Part shown: one piece after another, positions 1-12,500 of the stretch
Layout of the letters: every line of letters begins with the position of its first letter
Position numbering within the stretch: position 1 is the first letter of the stretch
NCBI GenBank assembly: GCA_036250195.1
Contig: JAVHZZ010000017.1
Location: forward strand, 2,108,001 to 2,172,000
Source: Mixophyes australis
Lineage: Eukaryota; Chordata; Amphibia; Anura; Limnodynastidae
Reading direction: 5' to 3'
Length of the DNA stretch: 64,000 bases
Notes under the pieces: generated by a model
Databases searched by the model: none
Told to the model about the DNA's origin: nothing
Seen by the model: only the letters and a program-made list of their open reading frames with translations
Program-made: the position numbers and the translations under genes

Positions 1-79
1 AATCTATATTACTACGTTCACTGTTTAAGCAGTCCAAAAAAATAGGAACTGCAATCTATATTACTACGTTCACTGTTTC

Positions 80-105
80 TGCAGTCCCAAAAAATAGGAA
101 CTGCA
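80..105. repeat. Example of the recurring satellite hairpin
   Basis: TGCAGTCCC (80-88), an A-rich loop AAAAAATA (89-96) and GGAACTGCA (97-105) form an inverted repeat that pairs at 8 of 9 positions. The one mismatch is C-A on the plus strand. In RNA from the minus strand the same position becomes a G-U wobble, so the 9-bp stem would be complete. The structure spans the boundary between adjacent monomers and recurs in every ctgcag-type monomer. Types with aagcag and TCC keep a shorter stem with a bulged A, and the A10 type pairs still less. Pairing is read directly from sequence; folding in vivo is inference. Confidence 0.8.
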
Positions 106-3100
106 ATCTATATTACTACTTTCACTGTTTCTGCAGTCCCAAAAAATAGGAACTGCAATCTATATTACTACTTTCACTGTTCAAGCAGTCCAAAAAATAG
201 GAACTGCAATCTATATTACTACGTTCACTGTTTCTGCAGTCCCAAAAAATAGGAACTGCAATCTATATTACTACGTTCACTGTTTCTGCAGTCCCAAAAA
301 ATAGGAACTGCAATCTATATTACTACATTCACTGTTTCAGCAGTCCAAAAAATAGGAACTGCAATCTATATTACTACGTTCACTGTTTGTGCAGTCCCAA
401 AAAATAGGAACTGCAATCTATATTACTACGTTCACTGTTTGTGCAGTCCAAAAAAATAGGAACTGCAATCTATATTACTACATTCACTGTTTTAGCAGTC
501 CAAAAAATAGGAACTGCAATCTATATTACTACGTTCACTGTTTCTGCAGTCCCAAAAAATAGGAACTGCAATCTATATTACTACTTTCACTGTTTCTGCA
601 GTCCCAAAAAATAGGAACTGCAATCTATATTACTACTTTCACTGTTGAAACAGTCCAAAAAATAGGAACTGCAATCTATATTACTACGTTCACTGTTTAA
701 GCAGTCCAAAAAAAAAAGTACTGCAATCTATATTACTACGTTCACTGTTTAAGCAGTCTAAAAAAAAAAGAACTGCAATCTATATTACTACGTTCACTGT
801 TTAAGCAGTCCAAAAAAATAGGAACTGCAATCTATATTACTACGTTCACTGTTTCTGCAGTCCCAAAAAATAGGAACTGCAATCTATATTACTACTTTAA
901 CTGTTGAAGCAGTCCAAAAAATAGGAACTGCAATCTATATTACTACGTTCACTGTTTCTGCAGTCCCAAAAAATAGGAACTGCAATCTATATTACTACGT
1001 TCACTGTTTCTGCAGTCCCAAAAAATAGGAACTGCAATCTATATTACTACATTCACTGTTTCAGCAGTCCAAAAAATAGGAACTGCAATCTATATTACTA
1101 CGTTCACTGTTTCTGCAGTCCCAAAAAATAGGAACTGCAATCTATATTACTACGTTCACTGTTTCTGCAGTCCCAAAAAATAGGAACTGCAATCTATATT
1201 ACTACTTTCACTGTTTCTGCAGTCCCAAAAAATAGGAACTGCAATCTATATTACTACGTTCACTGTTTCTGCAGTCCCAAAAAATAGGAACTGCAATCTA
1301 TATTACTACGTTCACTGTTTAAGCAGTCCAAAAAAAAAACAACTGCAATCTATATTACTACGTTCACTGTTTAAGCAGTCCAAAAAAATAGGAACTGCAA
1401 TCTATATTACTACGTTCACTGTTTCTGCAGTCCCAAAAAATAGGAACTGCAATCTATATTACTACTTTCACTGTTTCTGCAGTCCCAAAAAATAGGAACT
1501 GCAATCTATATTACTACTTTCACTGTTCAAGCAGTCCAAAAAATAGGAACTGCAATCTATATTACTACGTTCACTGTTTCTGCAGTCCCAAAAAATAGGA
1601 ACTGCAATCTATATTACTACGTTCACTGTTTCTGCAGTCCCAAAAAATAGGAACTGCAATCTATATTACTACATTCACTGTTTCAGCAGTCCAAAAAATA
1701 GGAACTGCAATCTATATTACTACGTTCACTGTTTGTGCAGTCCCAAAAAATAGGAACTGCAATCTATATTACTACGTTCACTGTTTGTGCAGTCCAAAAA
1801 AATAGGAACTGCAATCTATATTACTACATTCACTGTTTTAGCAGTCCAAAAAATAGGAACTGCAATCTATATTACTACGTTCACTGTTTCTGCAGTCCCA
1901 AAAAATAGGAACTGCAATCTATATTACTACTTTCACTGTTTCTGCAGTCCCAAAAAATAGGAACTGCAATCTATATTACTACTTTCACTGTTGAAACAGT
2001 CCAAAAAATAGGAACTGCAATCTATATTACTACGTTCACTGTTTCTGCAGTCCCAAAAAATAGGAACTGCAATCTATATTACTACGTTCACTGTTTCTGC
2101 AGTCCCAAAAAATAGGAACTGCAATCTATATTACTACGTTCACTGTTTAAGCAGTCCAAAAAAAAAAGAACTGCAATCTATATTACTACTTTCACTGTTT
2201 CTGCAGTCCCAAAAAATAGGAACTGCAATCTATATTACTACTTTCACTGTTCAAGCAGTCCAAAAAATAGGAACTGCAATCTATATTACTACGTTCACTG
2301 TTGAAGCAGTCCCAAAAAATAGGAACTGCAATCTATATTACTACGTTCACTGTTTCTGCAGTCCCAAAAAATAGGAACTGCAATCTATATTACTACATTC
2401 ACTGTTTCAGCAGTCCAAAAAATAGGAACTGCAATCTATATTACTACGTTCACTGTTTGTGCAGTCCCAAAAAATAGGAACTGCAATCTATATTACTACG
2501 TTCACTGTTTGTGCAGTCCAAAAAAATAGGAACTGCAATCTATATTACTACATTCACTGTTTCAGCAGTCCAAAAAATAGGAACTGCAATCTATATTACT
2601 ACGTTCACTGTTTCTGCAGTCCCAAAAAATAGGAACTGCAATCTATATTACTACTTTCACTGTTTCTGCAGTCCCAAAAAATAGGAACTGCAATCTATAT
2701 TACTACTTTCACTGTTGAAACAGTCCAAAAAATAGGAACTGCAATCTATATTACTACGTTCACTGTTTCTGCAGTCCCAAAAAATAGGAACTGCAATCTA
2801 TATTACTACGTTCACTGTTTCTGCAGTCCCAAAAAATAGGAACTGCAATCTATATTACTACGTTCACTGTTTAAGCAGTCCAAAAAAAAAAGAACTGCAA
2901 TCTATATTACTACGTTCACTGTTTAAGCAGTCCAAAAAAATAGGAACTGCAATCTATATTACTACGTTCACTGTTTCTGCAGTCCCAAAAAATAGGAACT
3001 GCATTCTATATTACTACTTTCACTGTTTCTGCAGTCCCAAAAAATAGGAACTGCAATCTATATTACTACGTTCACTGTTTAAGCAGTCCAAAAAAAAAAG

Positions 3101-5710
3101 AACTGCAATCTATATTACTACGTTCACTGTTTAAGCAGTCCAAAAAAATAGGAACTGCAATCTATATTACTACGTTCACTGTTTAAGCAGTCCAAAAAAA
3201 TAGGAACTGCAATCTATATTACTACGTTCACTGTTTCTGCAGTCCCAAAAAATAGGAACTGCAATCTATATTACTACGTTCACTGTTTCTGCAGTCCCAA
3301 AAAATAGGAACTGCAATCTATATTACTACTTTCACTGTTGAAGCAGTCCAAAAAATAGGAACTGCAATCTATATTACTACGTTCACTGTTGAAGCAGTCC
3401 CAAAAAATAGGAACTGCAATCTATATTACTACGTTCACTGTTTCTGCAGTCCCAAAAAATAGGAACTGCAATCTATATTACTACATTCACTGTTTCAGCA
3501 GTCCAAAAAATAGGAACTGCAATCTATATTACTACGTTCACTGTTTCTGCAGTCCCAAAAAATAGGAACTGCAATCTATATTACTACGTTCACTGTTTGT
3601 GCAGTCCAAAAAAATAGGAACTGCAATCTATATTAGTACATTCACTGTTTCAGCAGTCCAAAAAATAGGAACTGCAATCTATATTACTACGTTCACTGTT
3701 TCTGCAGTCCCAAAAAATAGGAACTGCAATCTATATTACTACTTTCACTGTTTCTGCAGTCCCAAAAAATAGGAACTGCAATCTATATTACTACTTTCAC
3801 TGTTGAAACAGTCCAAAAAATAGGAACTGCAATCTATATTACTACGTTCACTGTTTCTGCAGTCCCAAAAAATAGGAACTGCAATCTATATTACTACGTT
3901 CACTGTTTCTGCAGTCCCAAAAAATAGGAACTGCAATCTATATTACTACGTTTACTGTTTAAGCAGTCCAAAAAAAAAAGAACTGCAATCTATATTACTA
4001 CGTTCACTGTTTAAGCAGTCCAAAAAAATAGGAACTGCAATCTATATTACTACGTTCACTGTTTAAGCAGTCCAAAAAAATAGGAACTGCAATCTATATT
4101 ACTACGTTCACTGTTTCTGCAGTCCCAAAAAATAGGAACTGCAATCTATATTACTACTTTCACTGTTGAAGCAGTCCAAAAAATAGGAACTGCAATCTAT
4201 ATTACTACGTTCACTGTTTCTGCAGTCCCAAAAAATAGGAACTGCAATCTATATTACTACGTTCACTGTTTCTGCAGTCCCAAAAAATAGGAACTGCAAT
4301 CTATATTACTACGTTCACTGTTTAAGCAGTCCAAAAAAAAAAGAACTGCAATCTATATTACTACGTTCACTGTTTAAGCAGTCCAAAAAAATAGGAACTG
4401 CAATCTATATTACTACGTTCACTGTTTCTGCAGTCCCAAAAAATAGGAACTGCAATCTATATTACTACTTTCACTGTTGAAGCAGTCCAAAAAATAGGAA
4501 CTGCAATCTATAATACTACGTTCACTGTTTCTGCAGTCCAAAAAAATAGGAACTGCAATCTATATTACTACGTTCACTGTTTCTGCAGTCCCAAAAAATA
4601 GGAACTGCAATCTATATTACTACTTTCACTGTTTCTGCAGTCCCAAAAAATAGGAACTGCAATCTATATTACTACGTTCACTGTTTAAGCAGTCCCAAAA
4701 AATAGGAACTGCAATCTATATTACTACGTTCACTGTTTCTGCAGTCCCAAAAAATAGGAACTGCAATCTATATTACTACTTTCACTGTTTCTGCAGTCCC
4801 AAAAAATAGGAACTGCAATCTATATTACTACGTTCACTGTTTCTGCAGTCCCAAAAAGTAGGAACTGCAATCTATATTACTACGTTCACTGTTTCAGCAG
4901 TCCAAAAAATAGGAACTGCAATCTATATTACTACGTTCACTGTTTCTGCAGTCCCAAAAAATAGGAACTGCAATCTATATTACTACGTTCACAGTTTGTG
5001 CAGTCCAAAAAAATAGGAACTGCAATCTATATTACTACATTCACTGTTTCAGCAGTCCAAAAAATAGGAACTGCAATCTATATTACTACGTTCACTGTTT
5101 CTGCAGTCCCAAAAAATAGGAACTGCAATCTATATTACTACTTTCACTGTTTCTGCAGTCCCAAAAAATAGGAACTGCAATCTATATTACTACGTTCACT
5201 GTTTAAGCAGTCCAAAAAAATAGGAACTGCAATCTATATTACTACATTCACTGTTTCAGCAGTCCAAAAAATAGGAACTGCAATCTATATTACTACTTTC
5301 ACTGTTTCTGCAGTCCCAAAAAATAGGAACTGCAATCTATATTACTACTTTCACTGTTGAAACAGTCCAAAAAATAGGAACTGCAATCTATATTACTACG
5401 TTCACTGTTTCTGCAGTCCCAAAAAATAGGAACTGCAATCTATATTACTACATTCACTGTTTCAGCAGTCCAAAAAATAGGAACTGCAATCTATATTACT
5501 ACGTTCACTGTTTCTGCAGTCCCAAAAAATAGGAACTGCAATCTATATTACTACGTTCACTGTTTGTGCAGTCCAAAAAAATAGGAACTGCAATCTATAT
5601 TACTACGTTCACTGTTTCTGCAGTCCCAAAAAATAGGAACTGCAATCTATATTACTACGTTCACTGTTTCTGCAGTCCCAAAAAATAGGAACTGCAATCT
5701 ATATTACTAC

Positions 5711-5930
5711 TTTCAGTTTCTGCAGTCCCAAAAAATAGGAACTGCAATCTATATTACTACGTTCACTGTTTGTGCAGTCCAAAAAAATAGGAACTGCAAT
5801 CTATATTACTACATTCACTGTTTCAGCAGTCCAAAAAATAGGAACTGCAATCTATATTACTACGTTCACTGTTTCTGCAGTCCCAAAAAATAGGAACTGC
5901 AATCTATATTACTACTTTCAGTTTCTGCAG
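5711..5930. repeat. Two 50-bp deletion monomers within a four-monomer local duplication
   Basis: The stretch tttcagtttctgcag starts at 5,711 and again at 5,916. Both lack two bases (ct) found in the usual tttcactgtttctgcag, giving a 50-bp monomer. They lie 205 bp apart, which is one short monomer plus monomers of 52, 51 and 52 bp. I noticed this deletion nowhere else, so it probably arose once and was copied by a four-monomer duplication. This local change in length is also why a stop-free stretch appears here; it is not a gene. Confidence 0.8.
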
Positions 5931-8900
5931 TCCCAAAAAATAGGAACTGCAATCTATATTACTACGTTCACTGTTTAAGCAGTCCAAAAAAATAGGAACT
6001 GCAATCTATATTACTACATTCACTGTTTCTGCAGTCCCAAAAAATAGGAACTGCAATCTATATTACTACTTTCACTGTTGAAACAGTCCAAAAAATAGGA
6101 ACTGCAATCTATATTACTACGTTCACTGTTTCTGCAGTCCCAAAAAATAGGAACTGCAATCTATATTACTACGTTCACTGTTTCTGCAGTCCCAAAAAAT
6201 AGGAACTGCAATCTATATTACTACGTTCACTGTTTAAGCAGTCCAAAAAATAGGAACTGCAATCTATATTACTACGTTGACTGTTTCTGCAGTCCCAAAA
6301 AATAGGAACTGCAATCTATATTACTACTTTCACTGTTTCTGCAGTCCCAAAAAATAGGAACTGCAATCTATATTACTACTTTCACTGTTGAAACAGTCCA
6401 AAAAATAGGAACTGCAATCTATATTACTACGTTCACTGTTTCTGCAGTCCCAAAAAATAGGAACTGCAATCTATATTACTACGTTCACTGTTTCTGCAGT
6501 CCGAAAAAATAGGAACTGCAATCTATATTACTACGTTTACTGTTTAAGCAGTCCAAAAAAAAAAGAACTGCAATCTATATTACTACGTTCACTGTTTAAG
6601 CAGTCCAAAAAAATAGGAACTGCAATCTATATTACTATGTTCACTGTTTAAGCAGTCCAAAAAAATAGGAACTGCAATCTATATTACTACGTTCACTGTT
6701 TCTGCAGTCCCAAAAAATAGGAACTGCAATCTATATTACTACTTTCACTGTTGAAGCAGTCCCAAAAAATAGGAACTGCAATCTATATTACTACGTTCAC
6801 TGTTTAAGCAGTCCAAAAAAAAAAGAACTGCAATCTATATTACTACGTTCACTGTTTAAGCAGTCCAAAAAAATAGGAACTGCAATCTATATTACTACGT
6901 TCACTGTTTCTGCAGTCCCAAAAAATAGGAACTGCAATCTATATTACTACTTTCACTGTTGAAGCAGTCCAAAAAATAGGAACTGCAATCTATATTACTA
7001 CGTTCACTGTTTCTGCAGTCCCAAAAAATAGGAACTGCAATCTATATTACTACGTTCACTGTTTCTGCAGTCCCAAAAAATAGGAACTGCAATCTATATT
7101 ACTACGTTCACTGTTTCTGCAGTCCCAAAAAATAGGAACTGCAATCTATATTACTACTTTCACTGTTGAAGCAGTCCAAAAAATAGGAACTGCAATCTAT
7201 ATTACTACGTTCACTGTTTCTGCAGTCCCAAAAAATAGGAACTGCAATCTATATTACTACGTTCACTGTTTCTGCAGTCCCAAAAAATAGGAACTGCAAT
7301 CTATATTACTACGTTCACTGTTTAAGCAGTCCCAAAAAATAGGAACTGCAATCTATATTACTACTTTCACTGTTTCTGCAGTCCCAAAAAATAGGAACTG
7401 CAATCTATATTACTACGTTCACTGTTTAAGCAGTCCAAAAAAAAAAGAACTGCAATCTATATTACTACGTTCACTGTTTAAGCAGTCCAAAAAAATAGGA
7501 ACTGCAATCTATATTACTACGTTCACTGTTTGTGCAGTCCAAAAAAATAGGAACTGCAATCTATATTACTACATTCACTATTTTAGCAGTCCAAAAAATA
7601 GGAACTGCAATCTATATTACTACGTTCACTGTTTCTGCAGTCCCAAAAAATAGGAACTGCAATCTATATTACTACGTTCACTGTTTCTGCAGTCCCAAAA
7701 AATAGGAACTGCAATCTATATTACTACTTTCACTGTTGAAACAGTCCAAAAAATAGGAACTGCAATCTATATTACTACGTTCACTGTTTCTGCAGTCCCA
7801 AAAAATAGGAACTGCAATCTATATTACTACGTTCACTGTTTCTGCAGTCCCAAAAAATAGGAACTGCAATCTATATTACTACGTTTACTGTTTAAGCAGT
7901 CCAAAAAAAAAAGAACTGCAATCTATATTACTACGTTCACTGTTTAAGCAGTCCAAAAAAATAGGAACTGCAATCTATATTACTACGTTCACTGTTTAAG
8001 CAGTCCAAAAAAATAGGAACTGCAATCTATATTACTACGTTCACTGTTTCTGCAGTCCCAAAGAATAGGACCTGCAATCTATATTACTACTTTCACTGTT
8101 GAAGCAGTCCAAAATATAGGAACTGCAATCTATATTACTACGTTCACTGTTTCTGCAGTCCCAAAAAATAGGAACTGCAATCTATATTACTACGTTCACT
8201 GTTTCTGCAATCCCAAAAAATAGGAACTGCAATCTATATTACTACGTTCACTGTTTCTGCAGTCCCAAAAAATAGGAACTGCAATCTATATTTCTACTTT
8301 CACTGTTGAAGCAGTCCAAAAAATAGGAACTGCAATCTTTATTACTACGTTCACTGTTTCTGCAGTCCCAAAAAATAGGAACTGCAATCTATATTACTAC
8401 GTTCACTGTTTCTGCAGTCCCAAAAAATAGGAACTGCAATCTATATTACTACTTTCACTGTTTCTGCAGTCCCAAAAAATAGGAACTGCAATCTATATTA
8501 CTACGTTCACTGTTTAAGCAGTCCAAAAAAAAAAGAACTGCAATCTATATTACTACGTTCACTGTTTAAGCAGTCCAAAAAAATAGGAACTGCAATCTAT
8601 ATTACTACGTTCACTGTTTAAGCAGTCCAAAAAAATAGGAACTGCAATCTATATTACTACGTTCACTGTTTCTGCAGTCCCAAAAAATAGGAACTGCAAT
8701 CTATATTACTACTTTCACTGTTTCTACAGTCCCAAAAAATAGGAACTGCAATCTATATTACTACTTTCACTGTTTAAGCAGTCCAAAAAAAAAAGAACTG
8801 CAATCTATATTACTACGTTCACTGTTTAAGCAGTCCAAAAAAATAGGAACTGCAATCTATATTACTACGTTCACTGTTTCTGCAGTCCCAAAAAATAGGA

Positions 8901-9549
8901 ACTGCAATCTATATTACTACTTTCACTGTTGAAGCAGTCCAAAAAATAGGAACTGCAATCTATATTACTACGTTCACTGTTTCTGCAGTCCCAAAAAATA
9001 GGAACTGCAATCTATATTACTACGTTCACTGTTTCTGCAGTCCCAAAAAATAGGAACTGCAATCTATATTACTACGTTCACTGTTTAAGCAGTCCAAAAA
9101 AAAAAGAACTGCAATCTATATTACTACGTTCACTGTTTAAGCAGTCAAAAAAAATAGGAACTGCAATCTATATTACTACGTTGACTGTTTCTGCAGTCCC
9201 AAAAAATAGGAACTGCAATCTATATTACTACTTTCACTGTTGAAGCAGTCCAAAAAATAGGAACTGCAATCTATATTACTACGTTCACTGTTGAAGCAGT
9301 CCCAAAAAATAGGAACTGCAATCTATATTACTACGTTCACTGTTTCTGCAGTCCCAAAAAATAGGAACTGCAATCTATATTACTACATTCACTGTTTCAG
9401 CAGTCCAAAAAATAGGAACTGCAATCTATATTACTACGTTCACTGTTTCTGCAGTCCCAAAAAATAGGAACTGCAATCTATATTACTACGTTCACTGTTT
9501 CTGCAGTCCCAAAAAATAGGAACTGCAATCTATATTACTACTTTCACTG

Positions 9550-12500
9550 TTGAAGCAGTCCAAAAAATAGGAACTGCAATCTATATTACTACGTTCACTG
9601 TTTCTGCAGTCCCAAAAAATAGGAACTGCAATCTATATTACTACATTCACTGTTTCAGCAGTCCAAAAAATAGGAACTGCAATCTATATTACTACGTTCA
9701 CTGTTTCTGCAGTCCCAAAAAATAGGAACTGAAATCTATATTACTACGTTCACTGTTTCTGCAGTCCCAAAAAATAGGAACTGCAATCTATATTACTACT
9801 TTCACTGTTTCTGCAGTCCCAAAAAATAGGAAGTGCAATCTATATTACTACGTTCACTGTTTAAGCAGTCCCAAAAAATAGGAACTGCAATCTATATTAC
9901 TACGTTCACTGTTTCTGCAGTCCCAAAAAATAGGAACTGCAATCTATATTACTACTTTCACTGTTTCTGCAGTCCCAAAAAATAGGAACTGCAATCTATA
10001 TTACTACGTTCACTGTTTCTGCAGTCCCAAAAAATAGGAACTGCAATCTATATTACTACATTCACTGTTTCAGCAGTCCAAAAAATAGGAACTGCAATCT
10101 ATATTACTACGTTCACTGTTTCTGCAGTCCCAAAAAATAGGAACTGCAATCTATATTACTACGTTCACAGTTTGTGCAGTCCAAAAAAATAGGAACTGCA
10201 ATCTATATTACTACATTCACTGTTTCAGCAGTCCAAAAAATAGGAACTGCAATCTATATTACTACGTTCACTGTTTCTGCAGTCCCAAAAAATAGGAACT
10301 GCAATCTATATTACTACTTTCACTGTTTCTGCAGTCCCAAAAAATAGGAACTGCAATCTATATTACTACGTTCACTGTTTAAGCAGTCCAAAAAAATAGG
10401 AACTGCAATCTATATTACTACATTCACTGTTTCAGCAGTCCAAAAAATAGGAACTGCAATCTATATTACTACTTTCACTGTTTCTGCAGTCCCAAAAAAT
10501 AGGAACTGCAATCTATATTACTACTTTCACTGTTGAAACAGTCCAAAAAATAGGAACTGCAATCTATATTACTACGTTCACTGTTTCTGCAGTCCCAAAA
10601 AATAGGAACTGCAATCTATATTACTACATTCACTGTTTCAGCAGTCCAAAAAATAGGAACTGCAATCTATATTACTACGTTCACTGTTTCTGCAGTCCCA
10701 AAAAATAGGAACTGCAATCTATATTACTACATTCACTGTTTCAGCAGTCCAAAAAATAGGAACTGCAATCTATATTACTACGTTCACTGTTTCTGCAGTC
10801 CCAAAAAATAGGAACTGCAATCTATATTACTACTTTCACTGTTTCTGCAGTCCCAAAAAATAGGAACTGCAATCTATATTACTACGTTCACTGTTTCTGC
10901 AGTCCAAAAAAATAGGAACTGCAATCTATATTACTACATTCACTGTTTCAGCAGTCCAAAAAATAGGAACTGCAATCTATATTACTACTTTCACTGTTTC
11001 TGCAGTCCCAAAAAATATGAACTGCCATCTATATTACTACTTTCACTGTTGAAACAGTCCAAAAAATAGGAACTGCAATCTATATTACTACGTTCACTGT
11101 TTCTGCAGTCCCAAAAAATAGGAACTGCAATCTATATTACTACGTTCACTGTTTCTGCAGTCCCAAAAAATAGGAACTGCAATCTATATTACTACGCTCA
11201 CTGTTTAAGCAGTCCAAAAAAAAAAGAACTGCAATCTATATTACTACGTTCACTGTTTAAGCAGTCCAAAAAAATAGGAACCGCAATCTATATTACTACT
11301 TTCACTGTTTCTGCAGTCCCAAAAAATAGGAACTGCAATCTATATTACTACGTTCACTGTTTAAGCAGTCCAAAAAAAAAAGAACTGCAATCTATATTAC
11401 TACGTTCACTGTTTAAGCAGTCCAAAAAAATAGGAACTGCAATCTATATTACTACGTTCACTGTTTCTGCAGTCCCAAAAAATAGGAACTGCAATCTATA
11501 TTACTACTTTCACTGTTGAAGCAGTCCAAAAAATAGGAACTGCAATCTATATTACTACGTTCACTGTTTCTGCAGTCCCAAAAAATAGGAACTGCAATCT
11601 ATATTACTACTTTCACTGTTTCTGCAGTCCCAAAAAATAGGAACTGCAATCTATATTACTACGTTCACTGTTTAAGCAGTCCAAAAAAAAAAGAACTGCA
11701 ATCTATATTACTACGTTCACTGTTTAAGCAGTCCAAAAAAATAGGAACTGCAATCTATATTACTACGTTCACTGTTTAAGCAGTCCAAAAAAATAGGAAC
11801 TGCAATCTATATTACTACGTTCACTGTTTCTGCAGTCCCAAAAAATAGGAACTGCAATCTATATTACTACTTTCACTGTTTCTGCAGTCCCAAAAAATAG
11901 GAACTGCAATCAATATTACTACGTTCACTGTTTAAGCAGTCCAAAAAAAAAAGAACTGCAATCTATATTACTACGTTCACTGTTTAAGCAGTCCAAAAAA
12001 ATAGGAACTGCAATCTATATTACTACGTTCACTGTTTCTGCAGTCCCAAAAAATAGGAACTGCAATCTATATTACTACTTTCACTGTTGAAGCAGTACAA
12101 AAAATAGGAACTGCAATCTATATTACTACGTTCACTGTTTCTGCAGTCCCAAAAAATAGGAACTGCAATCTATATTACTACGTTCACTGTTTCTGCAGTC
12201 CCAAAAAATAGGAACTGCAATCTATATTACTACGTTCACTGTTTAAGCAGCCCAAAAAAAAAAGAACTGCAATCTATATTACTACGTTCACTGTTTAAGC
12301 AGTCAAAAAAAATAGGAACTGCAATCTATATTACTACGTTCACTGTTTAAGCAGTCCAAAAAAAAAAGAACTGCAATCTATATTACTACGTTCACTGTTT
12401 AAGCAGTCAAAAAAAATAGGAACTGCAATCTATATTACTACGTTGACTGTTTCTGCAGTCCCAAAAAATAGGAACTGCAATCTATATTACTACTTTCACT

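Noticed and set aside
5772..5978. Stop-free stretch of 68 codons on the plus strand
   Set aside because: It is a translation of four satellite monomers whose lengths happen to keep a frame open; the peptide simply repeats the monomer and has no start context or domain.
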